Notes: a model not told the origin generated them from the sequence alone. Shown: positions 25,496 to 34,406, counted from the stretch's first letter. The stretch is DNA of 59,417 nt from an uncultured Oscillospiraceae bacterium (GCA_948616425.1 CAPGBJ010000064.1:1-59417), one strand, 5' to 3'. A program made the numbers and translations.

Positions 25496-25656
25496 GATTT
25501 CTCTCCTCTCTGAATTGTGCAATACGGTAGTGATGGCAGTCCTACTGTTATCTCCTCCCCCTTTTTCGGCAAGATGCCAGAAAATTGGTCTCCGCTTCCC
25601 CTATATATTAGCTCTTTTTGTCCCAACTTGTAAAGTATCAATTTTGTTCTTTATAA

Positions 25657-25679
25657 ATACCTAAAAAGTATGATATAAT
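25657..25679 (+). promoter_or_regulatory. LysR-type operator overlapping the lysR promoter
   Basis: ATACCTAAAAAGTAT (25657-25671) is an ATAC-N7-GTAT palindrome with the T-N11-A form of LysR boxes. The -10 box TATAAT (25674-25679) of the rightward LysR gene starts two bases later. Binding here would repress lysR and could activate the divergent symporter operon. Confidence 0.6.
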
Positions 25680-25719
25680 GGGGCAAAGGGAATCGCACAT
25701 TTTACATGGGGGGAACCAT

Positions 25720-26601
25720 ATGAATTTAAGGCAGCTGGAATACTTTATCACCGCCGCAGAGTGCAAAAATATGACAGAAGCGGCCGCAAAGCTGCACATG
25801 GCACAGCCGCCGCTCAGCCGTGCAATTAAAATGTTAGAGGAAAGCCTGGACACCACGCTGTTCTTTCGCTCCAAGAGGGGCATTCAGCTGACCGACGCCG
25901 GACGCCTGCTCTACCAGCAGACCACACACCTGTTCCGAGAAATCGAGGATATCCAGACAAATGTCCGCGAGATGGCAGGGGAGCTGTGTGGAAACATCAA
26001 AATCGGCGCCTGCTACTCTACGCTCCCCATTGTGGCAGAAAAAATACAAATTTTCCTCTCACAATACCCCTCCTGTACCTTCTCCATGATACAGGGCACT
26101 ATTCACGAGCTGGAGTCAGATCTTCGAGACGGTCTGATTGATGTCCTGTTTCTGCGCAACTGTATTATAAGCTCCTCTGAGTTTGTCCACTTGACATTGC
26201 CGGAGGACCCGCTGTGTCTCATTGTCCATAAAGCGCTGGACAGGCAGCCGGACAACCCAACGCCGGACATTACCTACCTTCAGGATCTGCCCCTCTGTGT
26301 CCTGGACGAGAGCCGCTCCGGCGGGCTGGACAGCTTTCTATACAGCGCCTGCGCAGAACATCAAATCACCCCCTGCATTGTCTGCAAATGCTACGACAAT
26401 TCGGCCGGCCTCGCTCTTGCGCTCAGCAAGGTTTCCGCCGCCTTTTTACCCCTCTCCTCCGTCACTTCCAACCACTACCCCGGTCTGAATATCAAACGCA
26501 TCCAAGGACTGGACCTGTCCAGCCATGTGACCCTTATCTACAACCCCTACGTATACCACACCCGCAGTGTGCAGGAATTTCTGTCGCTCTTCTCCCTTTG
26601 A
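25720..26601 (+). CDS. LysR family transcriptional regulator
   Basis: 293 residues. The N-terminal winged helix (MNLRQLEYFITAAECKNMTEAAAKLHMAQPPLSRAIKMLEESLDTTLF) is canonical, and the rest is a LysR effector-binding domain. The ATG at 25720 follows GGGGGGAA; an earlier in-frame ATG at 25678 would lie inside the -10 box and is rejected. It is divergent from the symporter/amidohydrolase-like/enoate reductase 2 operon and has a T-N11-A palindrome over its own promoter, the normal layout for self-repression and activation of the neighbour. The inducer is unknown. Confidence 0.93.
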   Translation: MNLRQLEYFITAAECKNMTEAAAKLHMAQPPLSRAIKMLEESLDTTLFFRSKRGIQLTDAGRLLYQQTTHLFREIEDIQTNVREMAGELCGNIKIGACYSTLPIVAEKIQIFLSQYPSCTFSMIQGTIHELESDLRDGLIDVLFLRNCIISSSEFVHLTLPEDPLCLIVHKALDRQPDNPTPDITYLQDLPLCVLDESRSGGLDSFLYSACAEHQITPCIVCKCYDNSAGLALALSKVSAAFLPLSSVTSNHYPGLNIKRIQGLDLSSHVTLIYNPYVYHTRSVQEFLSLFSL

Positions 26602-26985
26602 TGCCTCCGGGCCGCACCAGCCTTCTGGACATGAAATAAGAGGCGGCGGCCCCGTCTTCCCACGGGACCGTCACCCCTCCCAGTGCCCGACATCCCCACC
26701 GGGCCGCTGCATTCCGGCCGCGGTGTCTGACACAGGCCGCCGCTTTCACAAATTCCACATCCAGTCTCCCGCCGTCTCTCCTCTGGCGTGAACACAAAAG
26801 ACCTGTATTCACAACCGCCCCGCTCCGGTCAGCGGTTGTGAATACAGGTCTCTTTTCCCCTCTGCGGAAGAACGCCTCTCGCCCACGACAGAAGAAAAAC
26901 CGGGCGGCAAGGGCAGCACACTAACCCCCTGGAAAGGGGGCGCCCAAGGGAGCCCTCCACAATGTCTCCCTGCCACTTCAGGACA
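26602..26985. other. GC-rich intergenic region at the edge of the catabolic region
   Basis: Apart from the strong hairpin at 26800-26850 I see no gene. Reading frames across 26.6-26.8 kb are short, overlapping on both strands and lack ribosome sites. It marks the change from the regulated catabolic genes to ordinary housekeeping genes. Confidence 0.55.
26800..26850. terminator. Bidirectional terminator between lysR and the Na/Pi cotransporter
   Basis: GACCTGTATTCACAACCG (26800-26817) pairs perfectly over 18 bp with 26833-26850 around a 15-base loop. Rightward tail TCTTTTCCCC; leftward tail TTTTGTGTTC. It serves the two convergent genes. Confidence 0.8.
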
Positions 26986-28635
26986 TCACAGCGCCGTTTT
27001 CGCCTTGGTCAGCTCCTGCGCAATATTCAGCACATGGTCCCCGATCCGTTCAAAATCCGTCAGCAGTTCCGAGTAGAGGATGCACGCCTCGTCTGAACAG
27101 GTGCCATCCCGCATACGTACCAGCTGATCCCGGCGGAAATCGGCCGTCATATCGTCAATTTTCTGTTCCAGCTGGGCCACCTGCGTCAGCCACTCCGGAC
27201 GGCCCGCCTCCCCAGACAGCAGGGCGGACACAGCCCGAATCGAGACATCCCGCATCTGCCGGACCTCCTCCCGGGCAAACTCCGAGAAGGTAATGTCCTC
27301 CTGTACCAACATCTTGGTGTAACCAGCCAGGTTGTCCGCGTGGTCTCCGATCCGCTCAATATTGCCGGAGATCGCAAAGAGACAGCTGACAATTTTAGAG
27401 CCCCGCTCATTGGTCTCAATGGCAATCAGCCGAGAAATATAGCGAGAAATCTCCTTGTTTAAATAATCTATGTACATCTCCCGCTTCTCTACCCGCTCCA
27501 GCGGCGCCACATCCTTTTCCAGCACCGCCTTGAAGCTGGCGTCCACATTCTGGCGGGCCATCTCCAGCATCCGGCGCAGTTCGTTGCGCAGCTGGTCCAC
27601 CACGATGGCGGACACGCCCAGGCCGCCGTCCTTGCCGCCAGCGGTGACAGGCGTGAGATAGGCCAGCCGCATCCCTCGCTCGCTCTCCTGAACGGGGGCC
27701 GTCTCGTCCGGAAGGATGCGGGCCGCCAGTCTGGCCAGCGAGCTTCCAAAGGGGACAAGCAGCACCGTGGTGGCCAGATTGAAAATCACATGCATCACAG
27801 CAATCTGTGCCATGGGGCCAGGCACCATCGACTCAATCAGCTCTGTCAGCGGGAACACCATCACCACAACGGTAAAGATAACGGTGCCAATCACATTAAA
27901 CAGCAGGTGGACACAGGTGGCCCGCTTGGCGTCCCGGCTGGTGCCGAAGGAGGCCATAACGGCGGTGATGCAGGTGCCAATATTTTGTCCAAACAGAACA
28001 TAGACCGCGCCAGAGAACTCCACCACGCCGGCGGCGGCCAGGGTCTGCAAAATGCCCACAGAGGCCGCGGACGACTGGATCAGCGCGGTAAACAGCGCGC
28101 CAAACGCAATTCCTAGGAAGGGGTTGGACAGGGTGGCCATCATGGAGACAAAGGCGGGGACCTCCCGCAGCGGCTCCATAGCCGCGCTCATCATATCCAT
28201 CCCGATAAACAAAATCCCCAGGCCGGCCAACAGCTGGCCAATATGCTGTAAATTTGGCTTTTTCAAAAAGACCATCATGAATACGCCTACAAAGGCGACA
28301 ATGGGGGCCAGCGCCCCCACATCCAAAGCGATGAGCAGCCCTGTGGTGGTCTTGCCTACATTGGCGCCCATGATAAGCCAGACCGCCTGGTTCAGATTCA
28401 TAATCCCGGCATTGACAAACCCCACCACCATCACGGTGGTGGCGGAGGAGGACTGAACTGCCGCGGTGATCAGGGCGCCCACCAGAATGCCCATAAAGCG
28501 GTTCGCGGTCAGCCGCTCCAAAAATGACTTCATCCGGTTGCCGGCCGCAGCCTCCAGGCCCGAACTCATCATCTGCATACCATGGAGAAACAGCGCCAGG
28601 CCGCCGAACAGCCCCAAAAACTCCAATAGCTCCAT
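26986..28635 (-). CDS. Na/Pi cotransporter family protein with C-terminal PhoU domain
   Basis: 549 residues. Two Na/Pi cotransporter repeats form the membrane part (QSSSATTVMVVGFVNAGIMNLNQA about residue 55 and the matching ALIQSSAASVGILQTLAAAGVV in the second half). A cytoplasmic PhoU-like helical region follows from about residue 340. Proteins of this NptA type carry out sodium-driven phosphate uptake or export, and the PhoU part is thought to regulate it. The start at 28635 (MELLEF) has GGAAGGGA upstream; the frame is open to 28770 but that extension is rich in Cys/Pro and is not family sequence. Confidence 0.92.
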   Translation of the reverse strand: MELLEFLGLFGGLALFLHGMQMMSSGLEAAAGNRMKSFLERLTANRFMGILVGALITAAVQSSSATTVMVVGFVNAGIMNLNQAVWLIMGANVGKTTTGLLIALDVGALAPIVAFVGVFMMVFLKKPNLQHIGQLLAGLGILFIGMDMMSAAMEPLREVPAFVSMMATLSNPFLGIAFGALFTALIQSSAASVGILQTLAAAGVVEFSGAVYVLFGQNIGTCITAVMASFGTSRDAKRATCVHLLFNVIGTVIFTVVVMVFPLTELIESMVPGPMAQIAVMHVIFNLATTVLLVPFGSSLARLAARILPDETAPVQESERGMRLAYLTPVTAGGKDGGLGVSAIVVDQLRNELRRMLEMARQNVDASFKAVLEKDVAPLERVEKREMYIDYLNKEISRYISRLIAIETNERGSKIVSCLFAISGNIERIGDHADNLAGYTKMLVQEDITFSEFAREEVRQMRDVSIRAVSALLSGEAGRPEWLTQVAQLEQKIDDMTADFRRDQLVRMRDGTCSDEACILYSELLTDFERIGDHVLNIAQELTKAKTAL

Positions 28636-28801
28636 AAAGGCAAATCCCTTCCGCGGCAAGCCGCATCCACACCAATTTGACAGATATCCCGAAATTTTTC
28701 CATTTTCATTATAGCCATATGGACACGGCGGTGTCAACTGCTTTTCTTGACAATTTTTGCATTCTGCCACAGCCGACCCCCAAATATGAAGAGATACCCC
28801 T

Positions 28802-29506
28802 TTACAGCTTTACGGGGATACTCCTTGCGACCACAAGACTCCCCGGCTGTGCCCGGCACTCCAGCGCCAGCACTTCCACCCCAGCCCCAGCGGCCCGTCG
28901 AAGGGCGCTGCCAAACTCCGGGTGGGCGGTATCATTGGGTTCTACATAGTCCATCCCCTCCATCTGGACGATAAAGCACACACCCGCTTCATACCCGGCC
29001 TGACGGGCCAGCGCCAGCCCTTCCAGGTGCTTCACCCCTCGCAGGGTGGGGGCGTCGGGAAACCGGGCCACACGGTCCTCCTCCAGCGTGACCCCCTTCA
29101 CCTCCCAAAAGCCCTGACGGTTTTCCCCCTCCTGAGACAATTCCCAGTAGTAATCAAACCGGGAGTCCCCATAGGTCGTCTCCGGCCGCAGCAGGGTGGG
29201 GACAAAGCCCAATCCGCCCGCCGCCGCCCACTCCCCAAACACTCGGTTGGGGGCCTGGGCGTCCATATTGATAAACAGCGTCCCCTCCGGCCCCATCTTT
29301 TCCACGGCAACCAGGTCGTATTTCGTCTTCCGAGTGGGGCTGCCGCACTCCTCCAGCCAGACCTTCGCCCCGGGAATCAGCAGTTCCCGGCACCGGCCGG
29401 TATTCTTCACATGGCAGACCTCCACCCTTCCGCCTATGTCCACATGGGCAATAAAACGGTTTGGCCGGGCACGAAAGATACCCGGCAGAATTTTTCCATA
29501 GACCAT
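28802..29506 (-). CDS. sfsA: Sugar fermentation stimulation protein homologue SfsA
   Basis: 234 residues, the normal SfsA length. The N-terminal OB-like part (GIFRARPNRFIAHVDIGGRVEVCHVKNTGRCRELL) and the C-terminal nuclease-like part (RFDYYWEL...FWEVKGVTLEEDRVARFPDAPTLRGVKHLEGL) match the family, including the Asp and Glu-x-Lys residues of a PD-(D/E)xK type site. SfsA is reported to bind DNA; its physiological role is unclear. GGAGGGA precedes the ATG at 29506. The reading frame continues upstream to 30076 only because it is the shadow of the HD gene. Confidence 0.93.
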   Translation of the reverse strand: MVYGKILPGIFRARPNRFIAHVDIGGRVEVCHVKNTGRCRELLIPGAKVWLEECGSPTRKTKYDLVAVEKMGPEGTLFINMDAQAPNRVFGEWAAAGGLGFVPTLLRPETTYGDSRFDYYWELSQEGENRQGFWEVKGVTLEEDRVARFPDAPTLRGVKHLEGLALARQAGYEAGVCFIVQMEGMDYVEPNDTAHPEFGSALRRAAGAGVEVLALECRAQPGSLVVARSIPVKL

Positions 29507-29614
29507 CTTGTTTTTCCCTCCGCTCTTCTGGTATGATGTAAAGACATAGCAATCCGAGGTTCTACGGTACCGTATTGAAGATGGGGCAAGCTGAGAAGGA
29601 AGGAGACTACTGCC

Positions 29615-30199
29615 ATGTCCTGCAAAGAGGAATTTATTGAAATTTTCAAAGCCAACGTCACCCGGGAGGGGGCCGACAAGCTGTTGGACTACCTGGAGCA
29701 CAAGAGCGACTTTTTCACCGCTCCCGCCTCCGCCCGCTACCACGGGGCCTACGAGGGCGGCCTGTGTGAGCACAGCCTGAATGTCTACCACTGTCTGGTG
29801 GACTATCTCCAGCGGGAGCGGGTGCAGGAGCTGTACGGCCTGGACTACAGCGCGGAGACCATCGCCATTGTGGCCCTGTGCCACGACTTCTGCAAGATCG
29901 GGTGCTACAAGAGGGGCTTCCGCAACGTAAAGGACGACGCCACCGGCAAGTGGGAAAAGGTCCCCTCCTACACCTTTGACGACCCTCTTCCCTACGGCCA
30001 CGGGGAGAAGAGCGTGTACATCACCAATGGCTTTATCCGCCTCACGCGGGAGGAGGCCATGGCCATCCGCTGGCACATGGGCTTCTCCGGCTCAGAGGAC
30101 AGCCGCACGGTGGGCCAGGCTCTGCGGATGTACCCCCTGGCCTTTGCTCTGGCCACGGCGGACATGGAGGCGTCCTATTTTCTGGAAAACGAGGAGTAA
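29615..30199 (+). CDS. HD domain phosphohydrolase
   Basis: 194 residues. His and Asp metal ligands are visible in YEGGLCEHSLNVYHC and in VALCHDFCKIG (HD motif), with a later RWHMGFSG. The protein belongs to the small HD-domain hydrolases seen in Clostridia that resemble deoxynucleotidase or 3'-5' exonuclease-type HD enzymes. The exact substrate cannot be called. GAAGGAAGGAG precedes the ATG; divergent from sfsA with 108 bp between starts; a terminator follows 4 bp after the stop. Confidence 0.88.
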   Translation: MSCKEEFIEIFKANVTREGADKLLDYLEHKSDFFTAPASARYHGAYEGGLCEHSLNVYHCLVDYLQRERVQELYGLDYSAETIAIVALCHDFCKIGCYKRGFRNVKDDATGKWEKVPSYTFDDPLPYGHGEKSVYITNGFIRLTREEAMAIRWHMGFSGSEDSRTVGQALRMYPLAFALATADMEASYFLENEE

Positions 30200-30203
30200 T
30201 GGC

Positions 30204-30229
30204 AAGACCGCCCAACTTTGGGCGGTCTT
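30204..30229. terminator. Bidirectional terminator between HD gene and queT
   Basis: AAGACCGCCC (30204-30213) pairs with GGGCGGTCTT (30220-30229), tail ATTTGTCT to the right. The convergent queT stop is 8 bp away. Confidence 0.8.
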
Positions 30230-30236
30230 ATTTGTC

Positions 30237-30752
30237 TCAGATCTGTGCCAGCCGGCGCTCTGGAATAAAGGGCCGCAGGGCGGGCACCCTGGGCAGGGCG
30301 GACAGCAGCAGCTGACCCAGCACCACGCAGGCAATCAGCTCCCCCACGCCTACCGTAACGGCGTTGAAAGCGTACGCCTGCCAGAAGCCGGGACCGAAGC
30401 CCGTCTCATACCAGGCGATCTCCGCGCCCACAATGACGGCGTTACACAACACTGGCGGCACAGAGGCCAGCCAGCGGCTGGGCACCCGCTGGGTGAGCAG
30501 ACAGGCCAGCAGGGTGGCCAGGGTGCCAAATACCAGGTCCAGGGAGTAGGGGGAAAACAGGTTGACGAGGAAGCAGCCCACAACCAGCCCCGGCGTAGCC
30601 GCGGGGAACAGGAAGGGCAGCACCGTCATGGCCTCGGCCACCCGCAGCTGAATCCCGCTGAAGGGCGGGAGGGGCAGGCCAAAGGTGAGGACCACGTACA
30701 CCGCCGCAATGAGGGCGGCCAAGGTCAGGTCGCGAAGGGTAAATTTACGCAT
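30237..30752 (-). CDS. queT: QueT family queuosine precursor transporter
   Basis: 171 residues with about five or six membrane segments. It matches the QueT family (PF06177): RDLTLAALIAAVYVVLTFGLPL near the N-terminus, IQLRVAEAMTVLPFLFPAATPGLVVGC, and NAVTVGVGEL. QueT proteins are membrane components for uptake of queuosine precursors (preQ0/preQ1 or queuine), some as ECF S-components. ATGGAGG precedes the ATG. A clear promoter lies about 110 bp upstream, leaving a leader of about 100 nt with three hairpins, which fits preQ1-riboswitch control (see the separate entry). Confidence 0.92.
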   Translation of the reverse strand: MRKFTLRDLTLAALIAAVYVVLTFGLPLPPFSGIQLRVAEAMTVLPFLFPAATPGLVVGCFLVNLFSPYSLDLVFGTLATLLACLLTQRVPSRWLASVPPVLCNAVIVGAEIAWYETGFGPGFWQAYAFNAVTVGVGELIACVVLGQLLLSALPRVPALRPFIPERRLAQI

Positions 30753-30855
30753 AAAAAAACCTCCATTTTTTGTTTAGAGAACGGCGGCTCGGCCGCCGAA
30801 CGAACGCCGGATTCATCAATTTTCCGGCGCTTGGACGAGATGGTCAGAACTCGTC
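30753..30855 (-). promoter_or_regulatory. Structured queT leader; candidate preQ1-type riboswitch
   Basis: From the likely start near 30855 the leftward leader can form GACGAG/CTCGTC, then GCCGGA/TCCGGC (loop AAATTGATGAA), then CGGCGGC/GCCGCCG. The last is followed by CTCTAAACAAAAAATGGAGG over the ribosome site. Length and position fit preQ1-II/III riboswitches, which control queT genes, but I could not match a published consensus with certainty. Confidence 0.45.
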
Positions 30856-30861
30856 AGCGGT

Positions 30862-30890
30862 ATTGTAGCATAGATGGAGGCGGTTGTCCA
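30862..30890 (-). promoter_or_regulatory. queT promoter
   Basis: On the minus strand TGGACA (30890-30885), 17 bp, TACAAT (30867-30862). Confidence 0.75.
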
Positions 30891-31050
30891 GTGGGGCGCC
30901 ACAAGTCGTGTCCCTATTTTCAAATTACACCAGCTGGCGGAGGGCAGGCGCCCATCTGCGGGGCGTGTGGGGCGGGCTGGGCAGGGCGCGGGGCACGGCC
31001 CGCCCCCCTCCGGGCCCTCCCCTTGCGTTTTTGGTACATCCGGCGTAAAA

Positions 31051-31093
31051 TGTAAGAAATCTGTAAGAGAAACTCCACTGGCTTTGTAAGAAA
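31051..31093 (+). promoter_or_regulatory. Three TGTAAGA direct repeats upstream of the response regulator
   Basis: TGTAAGAAA starts at 31051, TGTAAGAGA at 31062 and TGTAAGAAA at 31085. The 11 bp and 23 bp steps put them on one face of the helix, as is usual for OmpR-family dimers. They lie 45-87 bp before the start codon, so autoregulation is likely. The region 30902-31040 upstream is GC-rich and holds no gene. Confidence 0.5.
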
Positions 31094-31137
31094 CTTTTGA
31101 TATCCTGACCACAGCGAACGAGGAAGGAGCAAGTCCC

Positions 31138-31836
31138 ATGGGCCAAGAGAGCATTTTGGTGGTAGATGATGACCGGGAGATTGTGGGGGCCATCGCCGCC
31201 GCCCTGGAGAAGGAGGGCTACCGGGTCCTCCGGGCCTACGACGGCCTGGAGGCGTTGGACAGGGCCCTGGACCCCGACCTGCGGTTAATTCTCATGGACG
31301 TGATGATGCCCAGGCTGGACGGCCTGTCCGCCGTACTGCGCATCCGGGAGCGGCGCAACCTGCCCATCATTGTGCTGTCGGCCAAGAGCGAGGAGAGCGA
31401 CAAGGTGTTGGGTCTGTCCATGGGGGCGGACGACTATGTCACAAAGCCTTTCGGGGTACAGGAACTGGTGGCCCGGGTGCGCAGCCAGCTGCGGCGGTAC
31501 ACCCGGCTGGGGGACGTGAACGCCACCCCTGCCGGCGTGATTGTCAACGGCCGGCTCTCCTATGATCCAGACAGCCGTACCCTCGCCGCTGACGGGGAGG
31601 CGGTGAAGCTGACCAACATCGAGACGGGGATCGTGGACCTGCTCATGCGCAACCTGGGCCGGGTGTTCCCCGCCGAGGAGATCTACCGCCGGGTGTGGGG
31701 GGAGGAGGCCTGGTCCTCTGAGAATACGGTGATGGTCCACATCCGGCGCATCCGGGAAAAGATCGAACTCAACCCTCGTGAGCCAGACTATTTGAAGGTG
31801 GTGTGGGGCATTGGATACAAAATGGAAAAAAAGTAG
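31138..31836 (+). CDS. OmpR family response regulator
   Basis: 232 residues. The receiver domain has the acidic pocket at 10-12, the phosphorylated Asp54 (LILMDVMMPRLDG), Ser81 and Lys103 (DDYVTKPFG). The C-terminal winged helix (about 135-230) has the typical RVFPAEEIYRRVWGEE and VHIRRIREKIE. AGGAAGGAG precedes the ATG. It overlaps the downstream kinase gene by 26 bp and therefore forms a two-component pair with it. The target genes are unknown; direct repeats upstream suggest it acts on its own promoter. Confidence 0.95.
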   Translation: MGQESILVVDDDREIVGAIAAALEKEGYRVLRAYDGLEALDRALDPDLRLILMDVMMPRLDGLSAVLRIRERRNLPIIVLSAKSEESDKVLGLSMGADDYVTKPFGVQELVARVRSQLRRYTRLGDVNATPAGVIVNGRLSYDPDSRTLAADGEAVKLTNIETGIVDLLMRNLGRVFPAEEIYRRVWGEEAWSSENTVMVHIRRIREKIELNPREPDYLKVVWGIGYKMEKK

Positions 31837-34138
31837 AGCAGTTTTGGGCTTCTTGGCCTTCCTGCTGGGGGTTTCGCTGCTTCTGGAGGGGGCTTTGTAC
31901 TTCGGCACAGCCTTGACCGCCTCCGGGAGCCGGCGGTGGATCTCCGACAGCTTCGCCTCAGACTGGCGGGACACGACGGAGTTTCAGAACTTTGTCTCCC
32001 GCCGGCTGGAGCGGCTCATCATGATGGGGGCCGGGGGCGGGGGGCAGGTCTACAGGTACAGCAGCTCCGTCGGCGGTTTGGTACCGGTACAAACCCAGGC
32101 CGAATCCATCCACAGCGCGCTGAAGGAGGACAAAAATGTCCTCTACTGCGTTGATAGGAAAGGAGAAACCCTATACAACAGCAGCGATGAACTGAGCTCC
32201 GCCGCCACGGCGGCCCAGCTCCCCGAGGGCTACAGCTTCCTACTGCAGTTCGACGGGGAGAAGGTCCGCGCCTGGAAAGACGGCGTTGAGGTGGATATCT
32301 ACGGCGACGGCTACTACCGCTTTGAGAACATCAATGATCCCTATCAGTGGTATGTCCCCGGCTACAAAAACTTTACCGTGGACGAGGCCGGGAGCACGGT
32401 GAAGGTGACCATGGCGGTCATCGACGAGCCACAAATTTTCATCAAGGGCAACTATGGTAACTCCGGGTCGAACGAATACAACGAGCTGTACTATATGAAG
32501 CGGAACCTGGAGACCCACCGGGTAAACATCATCGGCCATATGGTCCGCGCCGGCCTGGGCGCGGGGATATTCCTGCTCTATGTCCTGCTGCGCAGGGACA
32601 AAAAGCGGGTGGACATGGCCCTGGCCCGTGGGACGGGCAAGGGCTGGTTTGAAGCAAAAATACTTGTCGCCCTGCTGCTGGTCTTCTTCTGTATCCCCCG
32701 GACCGAGTACCTGGGGAATATCTGGCAGGAGCTGACCTACGCCTACGCCCCCACTTACTCCTATGGGGAGTCCAGCGCCGCCACCGTTCCCGGCGACTTC
32801 GAGCTGGACTGGGAGATGCTGGACCAGATGTCCAGCGAGGAACGGGACGCCATTCTCCAGGACTACGGCTATGCCCAGATCATCTCCGTTGAGCAGAGCA
32901 GCGGCATCGGCACGGCTATGGCCATCCTGTCGGAGAACGGCGGCTGGCTGCTGCAAGAGTACCTCCGGGAGCTGGCCGACCACATCCCGGCTCTGCTGGC
33001 CCTCTTCTGGGGGTTGTACCTGCTGATTTTTAATGACTGGCGGTATAATAAGCAGCCCTGGAGACGGGGGGTAATCGCCATGCTGGCCGCCTGGGGGCTG
33101 GACCAGCCCGTCCAGAGGCGGCTGAGCCGGGTGTGCGGCCTCACCGCGATGACGGTTCTCCTGCTGGGGGCGGTCAACCTGAATCTGCTGGTCTACGCCT
33201 CCAGCTACCGGGGCGGCGTGCCCCTGGAGGCCGTCTGGGCTATTGTCACCCCCGCCGCCCTGCTGCTCCTGGTCTGTGCGGTCTTTATCTGGCGGCTGCA
33301 CCGGCTGTGGGTTGATCTCGGCGTGGTGACCGACCAGGCCGCAGCCGTTCGGGCGGGCGAACTGGAAAGTGAATTATCCTTACAGAAAGACAGCGACTTG
33401 GCCGGGCTGGCCGACCATTTGAACCACATCCGCCAGGGCCTGCACCAGGCGGTGGAGGAGCGCACCCGCAGCGAGCGGATGAAGGTGGAGCTGGTGACCA
33501 ACGTGTCCCACGACCTGAAGACCCCCCTCACCTCCATCATCAGCTACACCGAGCTACTCTCCCAGGAACCTCTGGAGCCCCCGGCCAGCGAGTACGTCCA
33601 GATCATGGGGGAGAAGGCCCAGCGGCTCAAGGCCATGGTACAGGATGTATTTGAGGTGAGCAAGGCGGCCTCGGGACAACTCCCGGTAACTTTAGAACGT
33701 CTTGATTACGCCCGGCTATTGCGCCAGACCCTGGCCGACATGGCCCAGGCCATCGACGACAGCGGCTTGGCCCTGCGGGCGGCCATCCCCGAGGGGGAGG
33801 TGCCCATCACCGCCGACAGCGACCGGCTGTACCGGGTCTTTCAAAACCTCATTGGCAACGCCTTGAAATACTCTCTGCCCGGTTCCCGGGTCTACCTGAG
33901 TCTGACGGTGGAGGGCGGGCAGGCCAGCGCCAGCGTGCGCAACACCTCCGCCGCTGAACTGAAACCTGGGGCGGACTACACCGCCCGCTTCGTCCGGGGG
34001 GACGAGAGCCGCACTGACGGCGGCTCCGGCTTGGGTCTTTCCATCGCCGACTCCTTCACCAGGGCCTGCGGCGGAACCCTCACCGTCACCACCGAGGCCG
34101 ACCTGTTCACCGCTGTTGTCACCTTTCCTCTGGAATAA
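31811..34138 (+). CDS. Membrane sensor histidine kinase
   Basis: 775 residues from a TTG start that lies inside the response-regulator gene (26 bp overlap); the next good hydrophobic start is not far inside. It has a first membrane segment at about 12-35 and an extracytoplasmic region to about 245. Several further membrane segments follow (about 245-265, 280-300, 395-415, 440-500, interrupted by a second loop of about 95 residues), then a HAMP-like linker and HisKA with His567 (NVSHDLKTPLTSI). The ATPase domain carries an N box (NLIGNALKYS) and GGSGLGLSIA. The two large extracytoplasmic regions suggest sensing of the envelope or an extracellular compound. No known sensor family was recognised. 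Confidence 0.9.
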   Translation: MDTKWKKSRAVLGFLAFLLGVSLLLEGALYFGTALTASGSRRWISDSFASDWRDTTEFQNFVSRRLERLIMMGAGGGGQVYRYSSSVGGLVPVQTQAESIHSALKEDKNVLYCVDRKGETLYNSSDELSSAATAAQLPEGYSFLLQFDGEKVRAWKDGVEVDIYGDGYYRFENINDPYQWYVPGYKNFTVDEAGSTVKVTMAVIDEPQIFIKGNYGNSGSNEYNELYYMKRNLETHRVNIIGHMVRAGLGAGIFLLYVLLRRDKKRVDMALARGTGKGWFEAKILVALLLVFFCIPRTEYLGNIWQELTYAYAPTYSYGESSAATVPGDFELDWEMLDQMSSEERDAILQDYGYAQIISVEQSSGIGTAMAILSENGGWLLQEYLRELADHIPALLALFWGLYLLIFNDWRYNKQPWRRGVIAMLAAWGLDQPVQRRLSRVCGLTAMTVLLLGAVNLNLLVYASSYRGGVPLEAVWAIVTPAALLLLVCAVFIWRLHRLWVDLGVVTDQAAAVRAGELESELSLQKDSDLAGLADHLNHIRQGLHQAVEERTRSERMKVELVTNVSHDLKTPLTSIISYTELLSQEPLEPPASEYVQIMGEKAQRLKAMVQDVFEVSKAASGQLPVTLERLDYARLLRQTLADMAQAIDDSGLALRAAIPEGEVPITADSDRLYRVFQNLIGNALKYSLPGSRVYLSLTVEGGQASASVRNTSAAELKPGADYTARFVRGDESRTDGGSGLGLSIADSFTRACGGTLTVTTEADLFTAVVTFPLE

Positions 34139-34144
34139 ATTCGT

Positions 34145-34174
34145 GTTCGAGGCCAGCTTTTGCTGGCCTCGAAC
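34145..34174 (+). terminator. Hairpin after the histidine kinase gene
   Basis: GTTCGAGGCCAGC (34145-34157) pairs perfectly with GCTGGCCTCGAAC (34162-34174) around TTTT. The tail ATATTTAAGAACCTTTTTCC is only moderately T-rich. Confidence 0.65.
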
Positions 34175-34271
34175 ATATTTAAGAACCTTTTTCCCTCTAG
34201 AAAACATCACAGGGTCTATTATGAAAGATGAGAAGGGCCAGATGGGACAAAAAATTTTTTTATTCTCCCCC

Positions 34272-34318
34272 TTGACAAAGGGAAAAAATGTGTTATACTG
34301 TATATATAGTATATATAC
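34272..34318 (+). promoter_or_regulatory. Promoter and palindromic operator of the GntR-ABC operon
   Basis: TTGACA (34272-34277), 16 bp, TATACT (34294-34299), immediately followed by GTATATATAGTATATATAC (34300-34318), a perfect 9+1+9 palindrome over the transcription start. This fits self-repression by the YtrA-type GntR protein encoded next. Confidence 0.8.
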
Positions 34319-34406
34319 GATAAATCCAAAATGACAGCCGAGGGGCACTGAACTGGCGCACACCCAGTATCCAAAACTTTCCCCCCGCTGTTGAAAGGCA
34401 GGCTAA

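Noticed and set aside
28802..30076. N-terminal extension of SfsA to 424 residues
   Set aside because: The extra 190 residues are the antisense of the HD gene; the ATG at 29506 has a good ribosome site and gives the family length.
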